From Paratrimastix pyriformis (lineage: Eukaryota; Preaxostyla; Paratrimastigidae), in assembly GCA_027972325.1 (NCBI GenBank), contig JAPMOS010000170.1, forward strand, positions 1-64,000: a stretch of 64,000 nucleotides of DNA, in the 5' to 3' direction. Position numbers and translations under genes: made by a program. Position 1 is the first letter of the stretch. The number at the start of each line of letters is the position of its first letter. Positions 43,430-54,798 of this stretch are shown here, in pieces. Below the pieces are notes generated by a model that was not told the origin of the DNA, made no database searches, and worked only from the letters and a program-made list of their open reading frames with translations.

Positions 43430-44322
43430 AAAAGCGAAAATGCTGGATATTGAGCGGGTGTATGATGAGAAGGCGGAGGCGGAAGAATTTTGTGGGGTGG
43501 AAAAGTGGTGCTGCGAAAAAGGAGGCTAACTTGAGGGCGGGGCTGCCGGGAAAGAGGAGGATCGGGTGAGGGTGGTCGGATGGAATGTGCGGGGCTGGGC
43601 TCGGAATGGAAAAGAAAAAATGTAGAAGATTTGCTGAAGGTGGGTCGAACGGACGTAGCGCTTTTGCAGGAAACGAAAGGAACGAGGGACAATAAAGAAT
43701 GTCTGCAGGAAAAATGGATGAAGGGGTGGTGCTGGAGGAGCTCTGTGGCGGAGGAGTCTGTTAAGCGGCACCCGAGAGGGGGGGTGATGATTGGGTATAG
43801 AAAAACACTGCAAGTGGCAGTTCGAAAGATTACGGAGGTGATTCCTGGTTATCTCATGTTTATGGACTGGACGGAGGGGAAGAATCAGATGAGACTCATC
43901 AACATGTATTTTCCTACTGGGGACGGAGAGGCGAACGTGAGGGTAAGGAGTGTGATCTTGGAGCGGTTGGAGGAGTGTGTGGCGGGGGGGGCGTCGGATG
44001 GGAGAGGAGTCGTGGTGTACACAGATGCGAACGGATGGGCTAAGGAAGGAGGGGAGCAAGAGAAACTGGGATTGTATGATGTGGCGAAGATGATTGGGAA
44101 GGCGGGGGAGATAACTTTTATCCGGAGCCGGAAGGGTGGGACGGTGGCGAAAGAGGAAGAGCATGAAGGGAAGGGGAGGGCCCGGTTGGATTTGTGTCTG
44201 TCGACGCAGGGGACAATGGGGAGGGTGCTGGACAATTTGTTTGTTTGGCGGAATGATGAGATTCAGTGGCAGGCGGTCACGGATCACCACATGATTGTAA
44301 CGGATCTCCGAAACATGGCGAC
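43430..44322 (+). pseudogene. LINE copy 4 ORF2 start: linker and endonuclease, cut by the Polinton
   Basis: The linker KMLDIERVYDEKAEAEEFC leads to an APE-type endonuclease at about 43560-44320. The part from 43580 is open without a break: VALLQETKGTRDNK, HPRGGVMIGYRKTL, NMYFPTGDGEANV, GVVVYTDANGWAKE and DHHMIVTDLRNMA. This is the best-preserved endonuclease in the window. The catalytic N, E, D and DH positions of the EEP superfamily are visible. The frame ends a few codons inside the Polinton. Confidence 0.87.
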
Positions 44323-45207
44323 AGTAGTTATAAAAGGAGAGTTCTGAGACAAGCGATTTTCACACACAATTTTTCACGCTTGCGTTGTTATTTGAGGCAA
44401 AAATCGATTTCTTCAGAACAAAATCTTTTTTTCTCATTATATTTTATCGAAAAGGAGCATTTTATTTTATCAGCTTTGAATGATTTAAGCATTAATTTTC
44501 TCGAGCTACAAACGTTATTTGAGGCAAAAATCGAATTCTTCAGAGCAAAATCTTTTTCTCAATGTTTTTAAGTAAAACGAGCATTTTATTTTAATCAGCT
44601 TTGAATGATTTAAGCATCAATTCATTCGAGCTACAAACGAAATTAGAGGCAAAAAAGCGAATTCTCCATGCATTTTCAATTTTTTTTCCATTTTTTGTCC
44701 CAGAAATTATTTTGCCATTTTTGTCAAATCAAACAATTCAATCATCTTAAGCATCAAACGAAAGAGAATTCAATCAGAAACAGCTTATCTCTTCATTCAA
44801 AATAAAATTGTGACAAAGTGCTTTTCAAAAGTGATCATTAAATAATGCATCAATCTTAAGTAAATGATGCATTCTTTTGATTGAATCAGCTCAAATAATT
44901 GATTCTAAGAAAATGGAAAAGTATGACAAAATGATAAAACAATATGAAATTTAATTTCAGCACCGAGCCCTTTAAAGCGAAAATTTACTCAGCTTTGACA
45001 TGAATTGAAAGAGAAATCAATCAGATTTACCTTCTATTTCAAAGAGATAAAAAACAGCGTTTCATCATTTGAGCTCTGAGTGTTTTAAGATGATAATTCA
45101 ATGAGCAACTGAGGCTAACTCAATGAAATAGTGAATGAGTGATAGCAGTTGATTAACATGTAAAGGTATTTGAAGAAAAATAATTATCTATAGTTAGTAT
45201 ATAGAGA
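44323..45207. repeat. Polinton copy 1 terminal region with 127-bp subrepeats
   Basis: This 885-bp AT-rich stretch is non-coding and nearly identical to 47063-47948. It probably contains the left terminal inverted repeat; the partner end lies outside the window. Inside it, TTATTTGAGGCAAAAATCGA recurs 127 bp apart (44389 and 44516), with a third, weaker unit after 44630. Confidence 0.75.
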
Positions 45208-45378
45208 ATGAATTGTGATAAGCATCCAGTTAAGATTGATAGGGCGCTATTTGAACTCCTACAGGAGTTGATTAAGCTTCATGGTGATGAATATTTCAGT
45301 GTTACAATAACTAAGAAGAAAGGAGATGAGAGTGACGATTCCACAACAATAGTGTATGAAAATGAATATTTCCATTAA
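45208..45378 (+). CDS. Polinton small ORF, 56 aa (copy 1)
   Basis: MNCDKHPVKIDRALFELLQ to a TAA at 45376-45378. The same length and frame are kept in copy 2 (47949-48119). The sequence is unknown: an amphipathic helix and an acidic C-terminal half. It faces the integrase gene tail to tail. Confidence 0.5.
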   Translation: MNCDKHPVKIDRALFELLQELIKLHGDEYFSVTITKKKGDESDDSTTIVYENEYFH

Positions 45379-46406
45379 CGGAGCTTCATATCATGCATTA
45401 TATTATCTGTGTCAATACCTTCTCGAGTCAGTCTTCGTTTGACGAGTCTTTTCTTCTTTGTGTCATCAATCTTCTTGACAGCTTTTCAGTGCTCTCCTTC
45501 TCGATGATTTCACCAACCTTCTTCAACTCATATTGTTTGTAGTGTTTTTCAACAGTTCTCCAGACTTCAGGTTCTTGAGAACATACTTTTACCATCGAAT
45601 GAGTCAATGATATAGACAGCGAGAGAATACTTTACTTCATCACCTTTAGCGAATGCTTTGAGCTTTCGAACAGCACGAACATGGTCACCAATATTATAAA
45701 TACGTTCTATTTGAGTGACTGATTGTTTGTTTGTATCATGGTTGTTGAACACATTATAAGGTGTTGCTTTAATGGTTCTGTGGTAATCATTGTTGTAAGA
45801 AGATACCAAATCAGGAAGAACTTTAGTCCAATCGGAGTCACCAGAAGAGAGACGCCAACGTTGTAGTTTGAGAGCAATTGTACGATTGAATCGTTCAACA
45901 ATACTATTCTTATTGATCTCTTCAGGGTCACTGAAATGAGCCACAACATGATTATCAGTCATCCATTTGACATATTGTTTAGCTTGGAATTCATTGTCAC
46001 AGTTGATGTTTTCAGGAGTACCTTTTAAGTCATCATGGAAGATACTTTTAATTGCTTTGAGAACCTCAGTGGGCTTTCTTGTTTTAAGTGGACGACAGGC
46101 AGCATAACGAGAGTACACATCAATAACACAGAGGATGTTCTCGAATCCAGTTCTCGTCTTAAAACGATCATAGATGATGATATCCATCTGAACACATGCG
46201 AGAGCAGTATGAGCCACAATCGTGTTGAACTTTTTGGGTTTTCTATCTTCTTTCATGATTTGATAATCAGGTGTCTTATTTAGCACGTTTTGGACAGCAT
46301 CTAAGGTGATTTTCTTGTCATCTTGTTTGAGTTTTCGATACAATTTAGGAGCAGAAACAAAGCCCGTTTTAGGATTGCTATAAGCATTTTGAATGGTCTT
46401 TTCCAT
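45379..46406 (-). pseudogene. Polinton integrase (copy 1), fossil
   Basis: The retroviral-type (rve) DDE core is clear: VQMDIIIYDRFKTR (first Asp), INCDNEFQAKQYVKW (second Asp), NSIVERFNRTIALKL (Glu). An N-terminal helical part (MEKTIQNAYSNPKTGF, KLKQDDKKITLDAVQNVLNK) precedes it. Polinton integrases join the element ends to the target and make 5-6 bp duplications. The start codon lies 100 bp from the divergent polymerase start. About one break is seen towards the C-terminus. Confidence 0.9.
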
Positions 46407-46507
46407 TAGTATAATGAAGTTATAAAATTAAAAGTGACTTAGAGAAACCTTAAATTTATAGATTAATAAAATATTATGAAAAAATTTTATCTCACACTAC
46501 TATAGAC

Positions 46508-47062
46508 ATGACAACTAAAACCGCAAATCCATTTGTTGCATTTGATGGACTCTCAGATGAAGAGGCGAAGAAGTTGTTCGAAGAATACATAAATAAACGT
46601 CAGGCAGCATCACCAAAAGAGGAAAAGAAGGAAAAGAAAGAAAAGAAAGAAGTGAAGATTGCACAAGAAGAAGTTATTGATGTAGATGCCTTATCAACGA
46701 AAGGAGCAGAAAACGTCGAAGATGAGTTTGGAAAAATAGCACAATATGAAGTGGTAGAATGCAAAAAAGCTATGAAAGGTTTCATGAAGAACTATTCTAT
46801 TATGAACCATGGAAAGATCGAGGCAACTGACTACAAACAAAGTGTCGAGAGGTGTTTTGTGGACACTGAAGGAATGATAAAAAAGATATTATATGAAGAG
46901 ATGAAGGGAGGGCAGTTCAAACTGAACATCGTGTTGAAATGTCAGTTCACCAAAGAAGACAAGTCAATGTATGGACACTTTTCGTCGGGCAGCATTCGAA
47001 TTCTCGGTAAGAAAGACATTGAAGAAGGAATTGGGAATGCAGTGTCGAGAATCCAAGAGCTC
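46508..47062 (+). pseudogene. Polinton DNA polymerase B, N-terminal start only (copy 1)
   Basis: This equals the first part of the polymerase gene of copy 2: MTTKTANPFVAFDGLSDEEA, a Lys/Glu-rich helix, then KCQFTKEDKSMYGHF. It ends where the second Polinton copy begins. Confidence 0.85.
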
Positions 47063-47948
47063 AGTAGTTATAAAAGGAGAGTTCTGAGACAAGCGATTTT
47101 CACACACAATTTTTCACGCTTGCGTTGTTATTTGAGGCAAAAATCGATTTCTTCAGAACAAAATCTTTTTTTCTCATTATATTTTATTGAAAAGGAGCAT
47201 TTTATTTTATCAGCTTTGAATGATTTAAGCATTAATTTTCTCGAGCTACAAACGTTATTTGAGGCAAAAATCGAATTCTTCAGAGCAAAATCTTTTTTCT
47301 CAATGTTTTTTAAGTAAAACGAGCATTTTATTTTAATCAGCTTGGAATGATTTAAGCATCAATTCATTCGAGCTACAAACGAAATTAGAGGCAAAAAGCG
47401 AATTCTCCATGCATTTTCAATTTTTTTTCCATTTTTTGTCCCAGAAATTATTTTGCCATTTTGTCAAATCAAACAATTCAATCATCTTAAGCATCAAACG
47501 AAAGAGAATTCAATCAGAAACAGCTTATCTCTTCATTCAAAATAAAATTGTGACAAAAGTGCTTTTCAAAAGTGATCATTAAATAATGCATCAATCTTAA
47601 GTAAATGATGCATTCTTTTGATTGAATCAGCTCAAATAATTGATTCTAAGAAAATGGAAAAGTATGACAAAATGATAAAACAATATGAAATTTGATTTCA
47701 GCACCGAGCCCTTTAAAGCGAAAATTTACTCAGCTTTGACATGAATTGAAAGAGAAATCAATCAGATTTACCTTCTATTTCAAAGAGATAAAAACAGCGT
47801 TTCATCATTTGAGCTCTGAGTGTTTTAAGATGATAATTCAATGAGCAACTGGGGCTAACTCAATGAAATAGTGAACGAGTGATAGCAGTTGATTAACATG
47901 TAAAGGTATTTGAAGAAAAAATAATTATCTATAGTTAGTATATAGAGA
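47063..47948. repeat. Polinton copy 2 terminal region with 127-bp subrepeats
   Basis: This stretch is nearly identical to 44323-45207 and has the same internal 127-bp periodicity. It is non-coding apart from short accidental frames. Confidence 0.75.
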
Positions 47949-48119
47949 ATGAATTGTGATAAGCATCCAGTTAAGATTGATAGGGCGCTATTTGAACTCC
48001 TACAGGAGTTGATTAAGCTTCATGGTGATGAATATTTCACTGTTACAATAACTAAGAAGAAAGGAGATGAGAGTGACGATTCCACAACAATAGTGTATGA
48101 AAATGAATATTTCCATTAA
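47949..48119 (+). CDS. Polinton small ORF, 56 aa (copy 2)
   Basis: It has the same ORF length and frame as 45208-45378, with one Ser/Thr difference (DEYFTVTITKKK here). The C-terminus is DDSTTIVYENEYFH. Conservation between two copies this similar is weak evidence of function. Confidence 0.5.
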   Translation: MNCDKHPVKIDRALFELLQELIKLHGDEYFTVTITKKKGDESDDSTTIVYENEYFH

Positions 48120-49148
48120 CGGAGCTTCATATCATGCATTATATTATCTGTGTCAATACCTTCTCGAGTCAGTCTTCGTTTGACGAGTCTTTTCTTCTTT
48201 GTGTCATCAATCTTCTTGACAGCTTTTTCAGTGCTCTCCTTCTCGATGATTTCACCAACCTTCTTCAACTCATATTGTTTGTAGTGTTTTTCAACAGTTC
48301 TCCAGACTTCAGGTTCTTGAGAACATACTTTTACCATCGAATGAGTCAATGATATAGACAGCGAGAGAATACTTTACTTCATCACCTTTAGCGAATGCTT
48401 TGAGCTTTCGAACAGCACGAACATGGTCACCAATATTATAAATACGTTCTATTTGAGTGACTGATTGTTTGTTTGTATCATGGTTGTTGAACACATTATA
48501 AGGTGTTGCTTTAATGGTTCTGTGGTAATCATTGTTGTAAGAAGATACCAAATCAGGAAGAACTTTAGTCCAATCGGAGTCACCAGAAGAGAGACGCCAA
48601 CGTTGTAGTTTGAGAGCAATTGTACGATTGAATCGTTCAACAATACTATTCTTATTGATTTCTTCAGGGTCACTGAAATGAGCCACAACATGATTATCAG
48701 TCATCCATTTGACATATTGTTTAGCTTGGAATTCATTGTCACAGTTGATGTTTTCAGGAGTACCTTTTAAGTCATCATGGAAGATACTTTTAATTGCTTT
48801 GAGAACCTCAGTGGGCTTTCTTGTTTTAAGTGGACGACAGGCAGCATAACGAGAGTACACATCAATAACACAGAGGATGTTCTCGAATCCAGTTCTCGTC
48901 TTAAAACGATCATAGATGATGATATCCATCTGAACACATGCGAGAGCAGTATGAGCCACAATCGTGTTGAACTTTTTGGGTTTTCTATCTTCTTTCATGA
49001 TTTGATAATCAGGTGTCTTATTTAGCACGTTTTGGACAGCATCTAAGGTGATTTTCTTGTCATCTTGTTTGAGTTTTCGATACAATTTAGGAGCAGAAAC
49101 AAAGCCCGTTTTAGGATTGCTATAAGCATTTTGAATGGTCTTTTCCAT
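48116..49148 (-). pseudogene. Polinton integrase (copy 2), fossil
   Basis: It is nearly identical to the copy 1 integrase, with the same DDE motifs (VQMDIIIYDRF, INCDNEFQAK, IVERFNRTIAL) and a basic C-terminal end (KKIDDTKKKRLVKRRLTREG). Its 3' end abuts the small plus-strand ORF. About one break. Confidence 0.9.
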
Positions 49149-49249
49149 TAGTATAATGAAGTTATAAAATTAAAAGTGACTTAGAGAAACCTTAAATTTA
49201 TAGATTAATAAAATATTATGAAAAAATTTTATCTCACACTACTATAGAC

Positions 49250-52200
49250 ATGACAACTAAAACCGCAAATCCATTTGTTGCATTTGATGGACTCTCAGAT
49301 GAAGAGGCGAAGAAGTTGTTCGAAGAATACATAAATAAACGGCAGGCAACGTCACCAAAACAGGAAAAGAAGGAAAAGAAAGAAAAGAAAGAAGTGAAGA
49401 TTGCACAAGAAGAAGTTATTGATGTAGATGCCTTATCAACAAAAGGAGCAGAAAACGTCGAAGATGAGTTTGGAAAAATAGCACAATATGAAGTGGTAGA
49501 ATGCAAAAAGCTATGAAAGGTTTCATGAAGAACTATTCTATTATGAACCATGGAAAGATCGAGGCAACTGACTACAAACAAAGTGTCGAGAGGTGTTTTG
49601 TGGACACTGAAGGAATGATAAAAAGATATTATATGAAGAGATGAAGGGAGGACAGTTCAAACTGAACATCGTGTTGAAATGTCAGTTCACCAAAGAAGAC
49701 AAGTCAATGTATGGACACTTTTCATCAGGCAGCATTCGAATTCTCGGTAAGAAAGACATTGAAGAAGGAATTGGGAATGCAGTGTCGAGAATCCAAGAGC
49801 TCGTGGACAATTTTGTTAACAATGGAAGTGCATGGGTCCTAAAACGTATTGAGAATGTGTTTTTGAATGTAGCCTCATACAAGCCAATGCGTGGAAGCAG
49901 TTACATTGAATTACCAGAGGTATTGAACCAGAAGAAAGCATTGATAAATATTCAGAATGATGACAATGAGTGTTTTAAATGGAGTGTTTTAGCAACATTG
50001 CATCCAGTTGATGTGCATCCGGAGAGAGTGAAGCAATACATGAAGTATGACAATGAGCTCGACTTTAAGGGCATTCATTTTCCAATGGAAATTGACAGTA
50101 TACCACGATTTGAAGCTAAAAATAACATAGCCATCAATGTGATCGAGCATCATATCACAACAAAAAGGTTAAGAAGGAGAAGAAGACATCAGTTGTCTTC
50201 AATCCATTGTATGTCTCACCAATTTGGAATACGGCTAAAACAGTAGTCAATATGCTACGTATAACAGAGCTCGATGAGAATACAGAGGTGATGAAAGGAG
50301 AAGGATGTGAGAAGACAGAAACCAACTCACATTATGTGTTGATTAAAGATTTGTCTCGTCTCTTAAGTTCAAGCCAGAACAGTCACAATGGAAAAAGTAT
50401 TTTTGTCTGAACTGTATGCATGGATTTTGGAATGAAAGCCTGTTGCAAAGGCATAAACCAGTGTGCTATGAGCATGAATGTTGTCAAGCATGGTTACCAA
50501 TAGAAGAAGATGCTCATGTCGAATTCAAGCATATATCAAAATCAGTGAAGCAACCTTTTGCGATTTATGCAGATTTCGAAGCACTCACAACACCAATTGA
50601 TGATGATGACGATGAGAAAAAATAAAAGCAGCATATCAGCACCATAATGTGTGTTCATATGCATACAAAGTTGTCAGTAATTATCCAGAGTTTGAGAGAC
50701 CAATACAATTGTATCGTGGTGAAGGAGCAGTTGAGCATTTCTTAAAATCCATCATCGAAGAGCGTAAAACGATACTGAAGATAGTCAAAAGGAACTGTGA
50801 GATGAACTTATCGAAGGAACAACAAAAGAGTTTGATAAAGCCACTGTGTGTCATATTTGTGGACGAGAGATTGAAGATGAATCAGATAAAGTGAGAGACC
50901 ATGATCATATTACGGGTGAATATCGAGGGCAGCACATAATGGATGTAACTTATTATTCAGTCTGAAGAATTACAAGGTACCAGTTTTCTTTCACAATCTA
51001 AAGGGTTATGATTCTCACCTCTTAATGCAAGAAATAGGGAACTTTAGTGAGAAAATTACATGCTTAGCATTGACTGAAGAGAAGTATCTGTCGTTCTCGA
51101 TGGATGGAAATATAGAGTTCAAAGACAGTTTTGCATTCATGACAGAATCATTGGATAAATTATCAGAGAACTTAGGGAAGAACAACTACGATGATTTTAT
51201 CAGAACAAAAGCAGATTGGGAAGGAATCAGTGAAGAGAACCTGAAACTTTTATGCCAGAAGGGTGTTTATCCATATGACTATTTGAACACAATGGAGAAG
51301 TTCGATGAGACTGAATTGCCACCAAAGGAAGCATTTTACAGTAAACTAAACGATAAAGCCATATCTGATGAAGATTATGCACATGCACAGACAGTATGGA
51401 ACACATTTGAATGTGAAACGTTAGGTGATTATCATGACATATACCTTAAAACTGATGTGTTACTATTAGCAGATGTCTTCGAAAAGTTTCGTAGCATGTG
51501 TATAAAAAATTACGGGCTCGATCCGGTATGTTACGTGTCATTACCAGCAATGTCATGGGATGCGGCACTGAAGCGTTCGAAGGTGGAGTTAGACTTATTT
51601 AATGACACACAAATGGACATGCATTTGTTTATTGAGAAGGGTATTCGAGGAGGGATTTCAATGATAACGAACAGATATTGTCAAGCCAACAACAAGTACA
51701 TGAAGACATACAACAAAGAGGGCAAAACGGTGTACATTCTGTATCTCGATGCTAACAACCTTTACGGCAAAGCAATGAGTTATAGACTACCAACGACTGA
51801 TTTTCAATGGGAAAAGAACGTAAGCAAGTTCACGAAGAGCAAGATAATGTCATTAGACAAGAATGGAGATAGAGGCTACATATTAGAAGTGGATTTATCA
51901 TATCCAAAAGAACTACATGACATGCACAATGATTATCCATTAGCACCATGCAAGAAGGTTGTAGAAGATGAAAAGTTATCTGAATACCAGAAGTTGTTGA
52001 AGACGAATTTAAGCCTAAAGCAGGCAAAAGTTGAGAAGTTGATTTGTGATTTTGAAGACAAGACTGATTATGTTGTGCATTATCGTGCACTCCAGCTATA
52101 TTTGAGTTTAGGAATGGAACTGAAAGCAGTCAAAAGAGTGATGAGTTTTAAACAAGATGATTGGTTAGAAGACTACATAGGATTCAATACCAACGAGCGT

Positions 52201-53129
52201 TCAAAAACAAAGAATGAATTCGAGAAGGCACTATTCAAATTAGCCAACAATGCAGTCTTTGGAAAAACCATGCAGAACAATCGTTCTCACATCAACTTTA
52301 CACTAACATCCAGTGAGGAGAAGGCACGTAAGCTCGTAGCCAAGCCAAATTATGAGAAGACAGTGATATTTGGAGATAAACTCGTAGGCATACATGCAAG
52401 ACAGACATCAGTCAAATTGAACATGCCAATAGCAGTTGGGCAATCAATATTAGACTTATCCAAGATGCACATGTATGACTTTTACTACAACACACTCAAA
52501 GCAAAGTATGGAGACAAAGTCAAATTGCTATTCACAGATACTGACAGTTTATGTGTTGCAGTGGAGACAGAAGACATATATGAAGATATGAAAGAATTTG
52601 AAGACGAACTCGATACATCCAATTATCCAGAGGACAATGCGCTATTCAGCGAAAAGAACATTGCCAAGATTGGAAAGTTCAAGGATGAAGCCAAAGGCAA
52701 GCAAATCATAGAGTTCTGTGGATTACGTTCGAAGATGTATTCATATGTCATAGAAGGTGATGAAGAGAAGCATGCCAAATGCAAAGGTGTGAAGAAGTCA
52801 GCAATTAAACAGGAATTATCACACAAAGGTTCATGGACTGTTTGAACTCAGAATGTCTGAAGCCAAAACGCAAACAGAATGATGAAGAGATTGATGAAGA
52901 GATTGACGAAGAGATGAAGAAAAAGAATGAAGAGATGGAGAAAAAGAATGATGAAGAGATTGATAAGGCACATCCTAAGGTGAAGTTCTGTGCAATTCAA
53001 AGCAAATATCACCAACTCTATGCAGTATCAGTGAACAAGTTTGCATTGTGCTCTTATGATGATAAAAGGTATCTCAGAAACAAGACTGATAGTTACGCTT
53101 ATGGGCATTATGCAATCAAGATTGCATAA
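49250..53129 (+). pseudogene. Polinton protein-primed DNA polymerase B (copy 2), fossil
   Basis: The region carries a Lys/Glu-rich N-terminus, an exonuclease-type part (AIYADFEALTTP; FHNLKGYDSHLLM) and polymerase motifs: YLDANNLYGKAMSYRLP (motif A), KLANNAVFGKTMQNN (motif B) and LLFTDTDSLCVAVET (motif C). A final KFALCSYDDKRYL block is typical of Polinton polymerases. The longest open piece is 51025-52845 and contains the whole polymerase core. About four or five breaks occur across the gene. The protein would copy the element DNA using a terminal protein as primer. Confidence 0.93.
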
Positions 53130-53211
53130 TCGAATGGATGGTTGCACCATCCGTTGCATTACAAAATGGAGCAATCGAAGACTAAGTGAAATTTTATCAG
53201 CGTTCATTATT

Positions 53212-53406
53212 ATGGAACCATATCAACAGTCAACATTTGACAAGATGAATGCTAAACTGACATCAATTGAACGCTCAATGAAAGACATAACCAACCTATT
53301 AGAAGCATTGTTAGAAGAAACTGTAGTGTATGTAGAGTTACAGAAACAGTGCAGAGAGCAAAGCAGGAGATACAATTTGGAAGCACCAACTGAAAATCAA
53401 AAATGA
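53212..53406 (+). CDS. Polinton small coiled-coil ORF, 64 aa
   Basis: MEPYQQSTFDKMNAKLTSI followed by heptad-like hydrophobic spacing (MKDITNLLEALLEETVVYV). It lies between the polymerase and the GIY-YIG gene on the same strand. Unknown function; the predicted helix suggests an oligomerising protein. Confidence 0.45.
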   Translation: MEPYQQSTFDKMNAKLTSIERSMKDITNLLEALLEETVVYVELQKQCREQSRRYNLEAPTENQK

Positions 53407-53456
53407 AAGTGACTTAAATACAGTTGAAATATTATCTAATACTATAGTATAGTAAA

Positions 53457-54212
53457 ATGAAATACTACATATATAAGATAGTCAACACTGTTGAGCCGAA
53501 TGAATTATATATAGGTTCAACAAAGAACATCCGTTCGAGATGGGCAGTGCATAAAACGCATGTCAAGAGTGGATGTACACATCTGCTTTACAGCAGAATG
53601 AGAGAAGTAGGTATTGACAAGTTTACCATTGAAGAAATAGAAGCCATTTGTGATTGTGAGAACATTAAAGAGATAGAAGAGAAATACATCAAAGAATACA
53701 CAGAAAAGGGATTCAAGATGTTGAACATGATTAAAGCATGCCGAACTGAAGATGAGCGCAAAGAATATCAACAGGAGAAATACAAGAAGACCTTTTGCAA
53801 GGATTTGTCGAACTACAAGCCGAGAGAATACAAGAAGAAGGAGAAATATGTGAAAGGAGCAAGGACTCAAGTAATAGTGACAAATAAGACAGATGGTACG
53901 AAAACAATATACAAGTCACTATATGCATGTAGTGTAGCATTGAAATTGAATCCAAATCAGGTTAAACAAAGATGTGAAAGTAGTTTTACATTTGATGACC
54001 TCGTATTTGAGTATGGAGAGTCAAAGAAACTCTTACCACCACAACTCAGGAAGACATTGAACAGTTTGCAGTCATCAATTACCTACTTAGGCATTTCAGC
54101 TAAGACTAACAAAGAGCAATACAAGCAAATGCTTTTTGATAAGATAAAAAACCATAAGAAGATACAGAAGGAAGATAAGGATGCACTTTATGAGTACCTC
54201 ATTGATTTCTAA
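53457..54212 (+). CDS. GIY-YIG endonuclease of the Polinton, 251 aa
   Basis: The N-terminal domain has KYYIYKIVN (GIY-like), NELYIGSTKNIRSRW (YIG motif and the following Arg), and the later Glu in NIKEIEEKYIKEY. The C-terminal half carries a NUMOD-like DNA-binding region (KTIYKSLYACSVALKLNPNQ). Nucleases of this kind occur in Polintons and large DNA viruses and may act in repair, recombination or homing. The frame is whole. An ACTATAG sequence lies just before the start, as it does before the polymerase start. Confidence 0.88.
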   Translation: MKYYIYKIVNTVEPNELYIGSTKNIRSRWAVHKTHVKSGCTHLLYSRMREVGIDKFTIEEIEAICDCENIKEIEEKYIKEYTEKGFKMLNMIKACRTEDERKEYQQEKYKKTFCKDLSNYKPREYKKKEKYVKGARTQVIVTNKTDGTKTIYKSLYACSVALKLNPNQVKQRCESSFTFDDLVFEYGESKKLLPPQLRKTLNSLQSSITYLGISAKTNKEQYKQMLFDKIKNHKKIQKEDKDALYEYLIDF

Positions 54213-54267
54213 GTTGTTTTGAGTTTTGTTTTGAATTGAATTAATATAATCTATTGTTATATTAATC

Positions 54268-54798
54268 ATGAAGGAAATGGATGAGAAAGCAGAGAGAAAA
54301 CGTCTGATGCAATTGTCATTAGACTTATACAGACAGGAAGTTGAGAAGGAACCAAAAGAACCAGAATGGAAGTGTTGTGATAAACCAGATGCAGTTACGA
54401 CACCAGAAGGTTTGAATGTCTGTCAGAACTGTGGATGTGTATTAGAGACACCATTTGTATGTAATTTTCAGGAAGAGCGAGCAGCACGTAATAAGTCACA
54501 TTATGTGCCATATAAACCATCGAATTATTTCAACCAGGTGTTTAGCAAGATGGTACATTATCAAATAGCGCCGTCAGTCAGAGAAAGCATGAAGAGACAG
54601 TTTGCAAAGATAAAAGACAGGTTAGCCATCAGTAAGTATAGAATGAATTACAAGTTCATCATATACAAATTATTACAGGCTAATGGTATTGAAGATAAGA
54701 AGTTATACAAAAGAATTTGTGTCAATCGAGAGTTCATAAAGAAGTATGAGAAGAAGTGGAATGAGCTTAAATTAGGCTCGAGCTTAAGCAGTAAGTGA
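54268..54798 (+). CDS. TFIIB-like zinc-ribbon protein of the Polinton, 176 aa
   Basis: Residues 30-60 contain CCDKPDAVTTPEGLNVCQNCG, written here as CCDKPD...CQNCG, in the spacing of a TFIIB/late-transcription-factor zinc ribbon. After it, RAARNKSHYVPYKPSNYFNQ and a helical part (YKFIIYKLLQANGIEDKKLY) could form a short cyclin-like fold. The likely role is transcription of late genes of the element. VLTF3-type factors of large DNA viruses are an alternative match. It overlaps the convergent gene on its right by 15 bp. Confidence 0.7.
   Translation: MKEMDEKAERKRLMQLSLDLYRQEVEKEPKEPEWKCCDKPDAVTTPEGLNVCQNCGCVLETPFVCNFQEERAARNKSHYVPYKPSNYFNQVFSKMVHYQIAPSVRESMKRQFAKIKDRLAISKYRMNYKFIIYKLLQANGIEDKKLYKRICVNREFIKKYEKKWNELKLGSSLSSK

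Larger units (their letters stand above)
38976..44322 (+). mobile_element. LINE copy 4, interrupted by a Polinton
   Basis: It begins just after the DIRS fragment with a TTTTGAATTC leader. It carries ORF1 type C (39046-40055), a 2.4-kb spacer nearly identical to that of copy 3 from about 40520, the USP-like domain and most of the endonuclease. At 44322, inside the endonuclease after VTDLRNMA, it is replaced by the Polinton start. The RT, RNase H and 3' end would lie beyond the Polinton, outside the window. Confidence 0.87.
44323..47062. mobile_element. Polinton/Maverick copy 1, left part only, fossil
   Basis: The element starts AGTAGTTATAAAAGG inside the LINE copy 4 endonuclease. It shows a non-coding terminal region (44323-45207), a small ORF, the integrase on the minus strand and the beginning of DNA polymerase B. 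At 47062, inside the polymerase, it gives way to the start of a second copy. The two copies differ by only about one percent, mostly in homopolymer lengths, so both are young. This part has about one or two breaks in addition to the interruption. Confidence 0.9.
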
